This document shows positions 7,493-11,848 of a DNA stretch of 11,848 nt, one piece after another. The position numbers and the translations under genes were made by a program. Source of the stretch: Spirochaetaceae bacterium (lineage in GTDB: Bacteria; Spirochaetota; Spirochaetia; WRBN01); contig JAHHUI010000039.1 of NCBI GenBank assembly GCA_020024055.1, forward strand, positions 1 through 11,848. Direction: 5' to 3'. The notes beneath the pieces are model-generated. The model was given only the letters and a program-made list of their open reading frames with translations. It made no database searches and was not told where the DNA came from. Each line of letters opens with the position of its first letter. The first letter of the stretch is position 1.

Positions 7493-9313
7493 TTATAGGC
7501 AATTTATCATTGGCTTGATCGTGATGGTGTATTGCTGAAGATTTGTGGAAGCAAGGCTGCATGCCCAGCGGATCAGCAGGCTGTCACCCTGATAGATTTC
7601 TTTTATTTCTTTTTCCATCGTGACAGAATTAAAGATCTTTTTTATCCATATAGAGGCACTTTGGCTCAGCTGAATTTCAAAGCCACAGCCGCTGTCGCTT
7701 TCTATAACTGTTAATGTATTCACATGTTCAATTTCAGTGGCATGCGCAAGTTTTTCTTTATTGAAATAATATTCATAACCTTTGGAGGAAGAAAGATTTA
7801 ATTCAACACCAAAGATCTTTTCAATCATGCCCAGCGCATTGTTCAGCAGCTGATATTGCACTTGGAATTCGGTATTTTTGTAAAAATAATGTTTACGAAT
7901 TTCTAAAAGGGTTTCCTGAATAGGCAATTCACGAACATACAGCAGGCTGGCAGGGTCATTTTTGCTTTCTTTCAGTTCATAGTAGCTATTTTCAAAAATG
8001 CCGCGATCGACAAGTTCGCCTATCCATTGTGTATAAGTTGTGTCTGTGGGCAGGAATAAGTCGTGAAAACCACGTCTGGTCTCATCCAGGTCTTCGCCCT
8101 GATAATAAATGTTAAACAGATTTTTTTGTGCGGAAAAAATGGAAAACTCGAACATCACACCACCTTTTTGATGATTCATCACCATATATAGCGGGCTGTG
8201 ATAAATATTTTCCTGAAGTCCATCAAAATCAAAGTCTGTACGTACAAGACCATATGATGTCACGGCTTTGGCATCTCTGGCCAGTTGATCAGATGCCAAT
8301 AATTCGCTGTAGGCAAATTCCCTAAGGCCAGGATGAGACAATCCGCCAAAGTAGCTGTGCCAGTAAAATTGATGATTTTGAACTTTGGCAATGCTTTGTG
8401 AGGCATTTTTTTTGCGGCTTTTATCATTTTTAATCTGCCTTGCCATCAACAAAGAATACATCACCCGGGCATACAGCCAACGGGCTTCGCGCCTTTTTAA
8501 AATGGCATTGCGATAAAAACTCTCATTGCTGTCTAAGATTTTTCCTGTTGATGTAGGCAGATAAATCAGCGGGAAAGTGTGTGTTGTGGCCGGCATTTTT
8601 TTAAAATATGGCGTGGGTAAATAAAACTGTGCCCCATTTGCATGCAGCATATTCATCATTTTTTCCAGCCAGGCGGTGTTCCCATTCATAAGACAAAGCC
8701 CCAAGATACTTTCATTTTTGCTGGGCAAAGAAAGCAGAAAATGTAATTCTTCCTCAGGTGTCTTTTGATCGTCAAGCTGATGATAAGGAATAACGAATAA
8801 GCTTTTGCCGCCTTCTTCAACGATATAGGGGTGGCTGGGATCGGGGCAATTTGCCTCAAGGAAGAGCTCTCGTGGGGCAAATGTAAATTCTATGCCACAG
8901 GCAGCGAGTGTCTGGGCCAGTTGGGGCTCCCAAATGCCATAAGGAATATGGATGCCTCTGGGCTTCCTGCCGAAAGTGGAACGTAGCCACACGGAAGAAG
9001 ATTCTAATTGTTCCAGTCTGTTACTGTTGGCCAGCATAGGTAGAAAGGCATTGTTAAAAGGTCCGCCCAGCATTTCCAGCTGTTTGCGATGTGATATTTC
9101 TGTTAAAGCCTGAATAGCCTCGGGGTGATATGACAATAGCCATTGGCTGATTTCTTCGGTTAATGTCAGGCAGAAATGCCAGTCTGAACGCGCATAGAGA
9201 AGCTGGATGAGCGATTTGAACTGTTGCTGATAAAAAAGCTCTTGCCGCGCATGGCCCAGGCAGTCAGAGGGAAAATCGTGATTAAGAAAGAGAATAAAAC
9301 GACTGATGGCCAT
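7493..9313 (-). CDS. GH57-family glycosidase homologue, catalytic residues apparently lost
   Basis: It has 606 residues and no signal peptide. Its architecture follows GH57 4-alpha-glucanotransferase/amylase proteins. There is an N-terminal barrel with RFILFLNHDF (normally HQP) at 6-14, QLEMLGGPFNNAFLPML at 78-94, and FGRKPRGIHIPYGIWEPQLAQTLAACGIEF at 114-143. A DUF1925-like middle follows, with FYWHSYFGGLSHPGLRE at 317-332. A DUF1926-like beta region starts near 355 (DFDFDGLQE, then GGVMFEF and DETRRGFHDLF). In active members the nucleophile Glu lies in W-L-x-E-R-x-W; here that position is Tyr125. The acid/base Asp lies in D-D-G-E; here the segment reads MNGN at 209-212. It is therefore probably not a glycosidase, though the fold is kept over its whole length. 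It is the last gene of the rnf operon, 6 bp after rnfA, without a clear ribosome binding site, suggesting translational coupling. Family placement is firm; loss of activity is an inference from hand alignment. Confidence 0.82.
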   Translation of the reverse strand: MAISRFILFLNHDFPSDCLGHARQELFYQQQFKSLIQLLYARSDWHFCLTLTEEISQWLLSYHPEAIQALTEISHRKQLEMLGGPFNNAFLPMLANSNRLEQLESSSVWLRSTFGRKPRGIHIPYGIWEPQLAQTLAACGIEFTFAPRELFLEANCPDPSHPYIVEEGGKSLFVIPYHQLDDQKTPEEELHFLLSLPSKNESILGLCLMNGNTAWLEKMMNMLHANGAQFYLPTPYFKKMPATTHTFPLIYLPTSTGKILDSNESFYRNAILKRREARWLYARVMYSLLMARQIKNDKSRKKNASQSIAKVQNHQFYWHSYFGGLSHPGLREFAYSELLASDQLARDAKAVTSYGLVRTDFDFDGLQENIYHSPLYMVMNHQKGGVMFEFSIFSAQKNLFNIYYQGEDLDETRRGFHDLFLPTDTTYTQWIGELVDRGIFENSYYELKESKNDPASLLYVRELPIQETLLEIRKHYFYKNTEFQVQYQLLNNALGMIEKIFGVELNLSSSKGYEYYFNKEKLAHATEIEHVNTLTVIESDSGCGFEIQLSQSASIWIKKIFNSVTMEKEIKEIYQGDSLLIRWACSLASTNLQQYTITIKPMINCL

Positions 9314-9319
9314 AAATTT

Positions 9320-9880
9320 TTAACCCATTAATGGTGTCAGCATCAGTAAAATGAGGCCTATGCTGATGATAAGGATAGGAAAATTAAAAACAGAAAATTT
9401 GGGTATTCCCAGTTCAAATCTTTCAATAATCACATGAGAGAAAAATAGCGCAATGATCCAGCTGATACAAGGCAAGATGCCCAGCAAAAGCGTGTAAAGC
9501 GGTGAACGCACCGCAATTTCTTTTGAATAAGGGATGAATAAAACAAGTGAATTAAGCAGAACAAAACAGATAATCGCCCTGCGCTGGAAATATGAGACAT
9601 TCAACAGAAATTTTGCCAAACTGAAAAACAGCGCCACCGTTAAAATGGGAATGAAAAATGAAATAAGTCTTGAGCTGAAGAGAATGGGGAGTATAAAGCC
9701 AGACATGTACACCAGCTGTGAATAGATGGCACAGATGAGCAGGAATAATAAAATCCCTGAGAAAAAATTAAAGACAGAATCTTTCGTTGATTCTTCTTCC
9801 TTGATCGAGGGCCACACTAAAAAGAAGCAAAACAAGAGATTAAGAGTAAACAAAAAAGAAAAATAGATTCCAACATTCAT
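9320..9880 (-). CDS. rnfA: RnfA-like integral membrane subunit, divergent
   Basis: It has 186 residues, close to the 190-195 of RnfA, and about six hydrophobic segments. The C-terminus VFNFPILIISIGLILLMLTPLMG lines up with the RnfA ending F-R-G-x-x-I-A-L-I-T-A-G-L-M-S-L-A-F-M-G-F-S-G. IIERFELGIPKF (151-162) lines up with IRERL...VPxPF, and Arg71 with the conserved Y-L-R-T. Aligned this way, the two cysteines that hold the intramembrane [2Fe-2S] cluster are missing: F-L-G-I-C-P reads FFLVWP (Trp23), and T-T-N-C-A-V-L reads LLNSLVL (Ser111). The gene starts at the ATG at 9880 behind a perfect AGGAGG. It follows the RnfE-like gene by 11 bp. RnfA normally pairs with RnfE as an inverted-topology dimer in the ion-translocating core. 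The RnfA identity rests mostly on the C-terminal third; NqrE/RsxA are the same family. Confidence 0.68.
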   Translation of the reverse strand: MNVGIYFSFLFTLNLLFCFFLVWPSIKEEESTKDSVFNFFSGILLFLLICAIYSQLVYMSGFILPILFSSRLISFFIPILTVALFFSLAKFLLNVSYFQRRAIICFVLLNSLVLFIPYSKEIAVRSPLYTLLLGILPCISWIIALFFSHVIIERFELGIPKFSVFNFPILIISIGLILLMLTPLMG

Positions 9881-9887
9881 TCAATAA

Positions 9888-9893
9888 CCTCCT
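9888..9893 (-). promoter_or_regulatory. Perfect Shine-Dalgarno for rnfA overlapping the rnfE stop
   Basis: The minus strand reads AGGAGG seven bases before the rnfA ATG, and its first bases overlap the TAG stop of the upstream gene (9892-9894). It fixes the rnfA start and implies that ribosomes finishing rnfE can reinitiate directly on rnfA. Confidence 0.85.
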
Positions 9894-10491
9894 ATTTTTT
9901 TTGCGAATCGAGCAGAATACGATATTCTAGTTTTTGCAGCAAGAATAAAATCGTTCCTGAAAGGATAAATGCGCCACTCAAAGATGTCCAGTATTCAGAG
10001 GAAATATTTCGAATAAACTGTATATTATCAAAGGGCATGATTGTGTAGCCAAAAATCAGCTTGAAGATGAGTATGATGGCAAAAATGATAGAAAAAGCCA
10101 GAATAGTACTAAAGCTTTGAATAAAAGGATCACTAATTTTTTTTGTATTGCTGTATTCAATATGCGAAATGATCCAAGTGCAGCCCATGAGTATGGCTGT
10201 AATGTTAAGATTTTTTTCAAGTATATCTATTTCTAGAATATGATAAATACCGCGTGGAATCATGCTGAAAACAAGGCAGAAAAAAGTAAGAAAAATCATG
10301 TAAAGCAATTCACCAAAAGTCTGTGACATCCAGCCCACGAGTCGGCAGCCCCACATCACAACACAAAGGGCTGTGATGGCGTAGAACAGAGAAGTGAAAA
10401 TATTTTCGCTTATCATTGCTGTGGAAAAAATGACAAGAAGACAAAATGATGGCGAACGGCTGAGGAAGACTGTGGAAATATGTGTTCTCAT
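9892..10491 (-). CDS. rnfE: RnfE-like integral membrane subunit, divergent
   Basis: It has 199 residues and about six hydrophobic segments, in the RnfE position after rnfD. Similarity is weak. SPSFCLLVIFSTAMIS (13-28) lines up with the RnfE opening N-P-x-x-V-Q-L-L-G-L-C-P-x-L-A-V, and LMGCTWIISHIEYSN (101-115) with V-x-N-C-I-x-x-G-R-A-E-A-F-A. By this alignment the first cluster cysteine is Ser23, while the second may be kept as Cys104. WTSLSGAFILSGTILFL near 168-184 corresponds to the Gly/Ala-rich last helix (P-P-G-A-F-I-G-L-G-L). The ATG at 10491 overlaps the rnfD stop as ATGA, with GAGG about 8 bases upstream in rnfD. Other six-helix membrane proteins cannot be excluded from sequence alone. 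The position between RnfD and an RnfA-like protein is the stronger argument. Confidence 0.58.
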   Translation of the reverse strand: MRTHISTVFLSRSPSFCLLVIFSTAMISENIFTSLFYAITALCVVMWGCRLVGWMSQTFGELLYMIFLTFFCLVFSMIPRGIYHILEIDILEKNLNITAILMGCTWIISHIEYSNTKKISDPFIQSFSTILAFSIIFAIILIFKLIFGYTIMPFDNIQFIRNISSEYWTSLSGAFILSGTILFLLQKLEYRILLDSQKK

Positions 10492-11441
10492 AAGAGGACC
10501 TCATATGTTTTTTTAACTTGCCGCAACAAAATCGGGCGCAAACAGCTGTCGATCACCGGCACAAATAATGCTGCCATCAGAATGGCAAAATACCCTGCGC
10601 TGTCTATCTGCCATAACATTTGCAGCAAGAAAGCAAAAAACCCGATAAAACCGCCGTAAATCCATTTGCCTATATTGCTAAATGGACTGATCGCAGTGTC
10701 TCCGGTAATCAGCATCAGCGCAAAAAGTATTTGAGGATATTTTAACAGGTCTTCAAATCTGCCCAGGCAAATGAGCAAAATGATATATATAATTAATGAT
10801 GCAATAGATATTCTAAAGCTGGTAATTTTTAAAAAGTAGAATAATATGGCTATAAAAACATAGCCTATCGTGAATGTATTAAGAGTTTGCCCAAGTATGT
10901 TCACCAGCCAGCCAGATACCTCTGCATTGAGATGATAAGAATTGAGAAAGTTTATAATAAAGGGAGAAAATTCTACGGTTATTGGAATAAGAAAAAGGTC
11001 TTTTTGGGTTAAAAAGGCAAAGGCATAAGCTGTGCTGACAAAAGGCGTGATGCCTGTTTTTTGGCTAAAAAGCCATTTTGTTGTTAAATAGCCAAAGGTT
11101 ATGGCCAGCAAAGTTGTTTCCAAGGGCAATGTTGTTGGAAGGCTGATCAGCAGAAGTAATGTGGAAAATAAGAAAAAGCCATCGGCATAAGTTCTCTGTT
11201 TTGTTATCAGGCTGGTGATAATTTCTAGAATAAATGAGAAAACGATACTAAGGGCAATTTTCAACAGCACAGGCTGCATCAACATCTGTGCAGGGTCTGT
11301 GCTGCGCAGGAAAATCTGCCACGCAATGGGCGGCAGCAGCAAGAGAGCACCAATAAGATTCAGCAATCCGCGGGCATACCAAGTGTGGCTGTGCGGACAT
11401 AAATGTACTGTAGGATTATTAAGGTTTATACTTTGTGACAC
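10488..11441 (-). CDS. rnfD: RnfD-like integral membrane subunit, divergent, lacking the FMN attachment motif
   Basis: It has 317 residues and about nine or ten membrane segments. The RnfD/NqrB pattern is visible: CPHSHTWYARGLLNLIGALLLLP (15-37) for the family's S-P-H-x-R start; a membrane helix ending ILEIITSLITKQRTYADG (71-88); LPTTLP at 101-106 for L-P-P-x-x-P; and ALMLITGDTAISP (241-253) with KWIYGGFIGFF for the A-T-D-P-V-T-x-P ... G-R-L-I-Y-G block. The Thr-containing S-G-A-T-P-L sequence that carries covalent FMN in known RnfD is absent; the matching region reads VEFSPF (156-161), with Ser159 where Thr is expected and no Gly-Ala. The G-G-L-G-x-N-x-F-N-P segment is also degraded (SQKTGITPFVS). 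The start is a GTG at 11441 supported by AGAGGA inside the end of rnfC, giving a 23 bp overlap with that gene. Confidence 0.75.
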   Translation of the reverse strand: MSQSINLNNPTVHLCPHSHTWYARGLLNLIGALLLLPPIAWQIFLRSTDPAQMLMQPVLLKIALSIVFSFILEIITSLITKQRTYADGFFLFSTLLLLISLPTTLPLETTLLAITFGYLTTKWLFSQKTGITPFVSTAYAFAFLTQKDLFLIPITVEFSPFIINFLNSYHLNAEVSGWLVNILGQTLNTFTIGYVFIAILFYFLKITSFRISIASLIIYIILLICLGRFEDLLKYPQILFALMLITGDTAISPFSNIGKWIYGGFIGFFAFLLQMLWQIDSAGYFAILMAALFVPVIDSCLRPILLRQVKKTYEVLL

Positions 11442-11848
11442 TGATTTCCTCTAAATTCTCTTCAGCAATTTTTTTGCCTTCTGTCAGGATGATATTCAGC
11501 GGGATGTTGGATGGGCATACATGGGAACAGGCTCCACACAGCAGGCAGTTTTCCAGCATATAACGTTTAATGAAAGGAATATTTTTTGATAAAACGGCTT
11601 TATGTGCTTCTGAAGGGATGATACCTACAGGGCAAATGCTGTCACACAGGCCGCAGTTATTGCATTCCACAGCCCGGAATATGGAAATCTCTGCTTTTGT
11701 CAGGGCAAGGATCATGCTGGTGTCTTTGCCCACGGGAACGTCTAAATCAGAGACGGCAAAACCGGATTGCTGGGTGCCTGCCACAATGCGCGTGGGTTTA
11801 TATTTGAAGCCGCCACATTCTTCCAATAAAAATTTAATAGGCGTGCCG
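11419..11848 (-). CDS. rnfC: RnfC, C-terminal part with two [4Fe-4S] motifs (5' end outside window)
   Basis: The peripheral, electron-input subunit of Rnf complexes, which takes electrons from NADH through FMN and passes them on through two [4Fe-4S] clusters. Only the last ~143 residues are visible. The frame is open to the right edge (the sequence before the TTG at 11826 reads GTPIKFL, typical of RnfC), so that TTG is not the real start. The first ferredoxin-like motif CNNCGLCDSICP is encoded at 11632-11664 (to its last Cys), and the second, CLLCGACSHVCP, at 11515-11547. Both have all four cysteines, followed by SNIPLNIILTEGKK as in RnfC. DVPVGKDTSMILAL matches the family's P-V-x-K-x-T-x-x-I-L, but the usual G-G-P-M-M-G loop reads AGTQQSG. 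The nucleotide-binding domain expected further upstream cannot be assessed. It is the first visible gene of the operon. Confidence 0.88.
   Translation of the reverse strand, partial: GTPIKFLLEECGGFKYKPTRIVAGTQQSGFAVSDLDVPVGKDTSMILALTKAEISIFRAVECNNCGLCDSICPVGIIPSEAHKAVLSKNIPFIKRYMLENCLLCGACSHVCPSNIPLNIILTEGKKIAEENLEEISVTKYKP
11447..11452 (-). promoter_or_regulatory. Shine-Dalgarno for rnfD inside the rnfC coding region
   Basis: The minus strand reads AGAGGA ending five bases before a GTG at 11441. This decides the rnfD start and makes rnfD overlap the last 23 bp of rnfC, a layout expected for translational coupling. Confidence 0.65.

Noticed and set aside
9320..9880. Cys105 of the RnfA-like protein as the second cluster ligand
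   Set aside because: Placing it there needs a gap of about nine residues, whereas an almost gap-free alignment from Arg71 through Asn110 puts Ser111 at the cysteine position.
11824..11826. TTG as the start of rnfC
   Set aside because: The upstream in-frame codons read GTPIKFL, which fits RnfC, and there is no Shine-Dalgarno, so the gene extends beyond the window.
1..11848. tRNA, rRNA, riboswitch, CRISPR array, insertion sequence or prophage signals
   Set aside because: Coding genes fill nearly the whole window, no intergenic region exceeds 94 bp, and no direct or inverted repeats with a mobile-element layout were seen.

Overview
The window is a densely coded piece of bacterial chromosome with no RNA gene, mobile element or CRISPR array that I can see. 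The longest stretch without a gene is the 94 bp divergent intergenic region at 5033-5126. The organism is not named by any single marker. The gene mix suggests a spirochaete, most likely Treponema-like: a divergent Rnf-type membrane complex, a periplasmic LysM/M23 peptidase with a charged tail, and an uncharacterised protein with an Ala/Pro then Lys/Glu tail. That assignment is an inference of moderate to low confidence.

Left part (1-2463, plus strand). A protein of unknown function, cut by the left edge, is followed by a pyridoxal/pyridoxamine kinase of the ribokinase superfamily. The kinase ends 8 bp from the stop of a convergent gene.

Middle part. On the minus strand, a znuC-like metal ABC transporter ATPase (start at 5032) is followed by an M3B oligoendopeptidase F. 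Divergent from it on the plus strand, a secreted LysM + M23 endopeptidase is followed by ribonuclease Z. The 94 bp between the two transcription units carries two back-to-back sigma70-type promoters. Each places the predicted transcription start at, or within a few bases of, the ATG, and neither gene has a Shine-Dalgarno sequence, so both messages are probably leaderless or nearly so. The next genes in both units have ordinary ribosome binding sites.

Right part (7493-11848, minus strand). This is a tightly packed operon read from the right edge: rnfC (C-terminal part only), rnfD, an rnfE-like gene, an rnfA-like gene, then a GH57-type glycosidase homologue. Adjacent genes overlap by 23 and 4 bp, then are separated by 11 and 6 bp. 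RnfC keeps both [4Fe-4S] motifs. By hand alignment the membrane subunits have lost most known cofactor sites: RnfD has no S-G-A-T flavin attachment motif, and RnfA/RnfE keep at most one of the four cysteines that bind the intramembrane [2Fe-2S] cluster. No rnfG lies between rnfD and rnfE, and no rnfB follows rnfA. The last gene has the full GH57 architecture, but the catalytic Glu and Asp positions read Tyr and Met/Asn, so it looks like a pseudoenzyme. A cofactor-poor Rnf-like complex co-transcribed with an inactive glycosidase-fold protein is the most unusual thing in this window.

All family assignments come from reading motifs by eye. No database search was possible.
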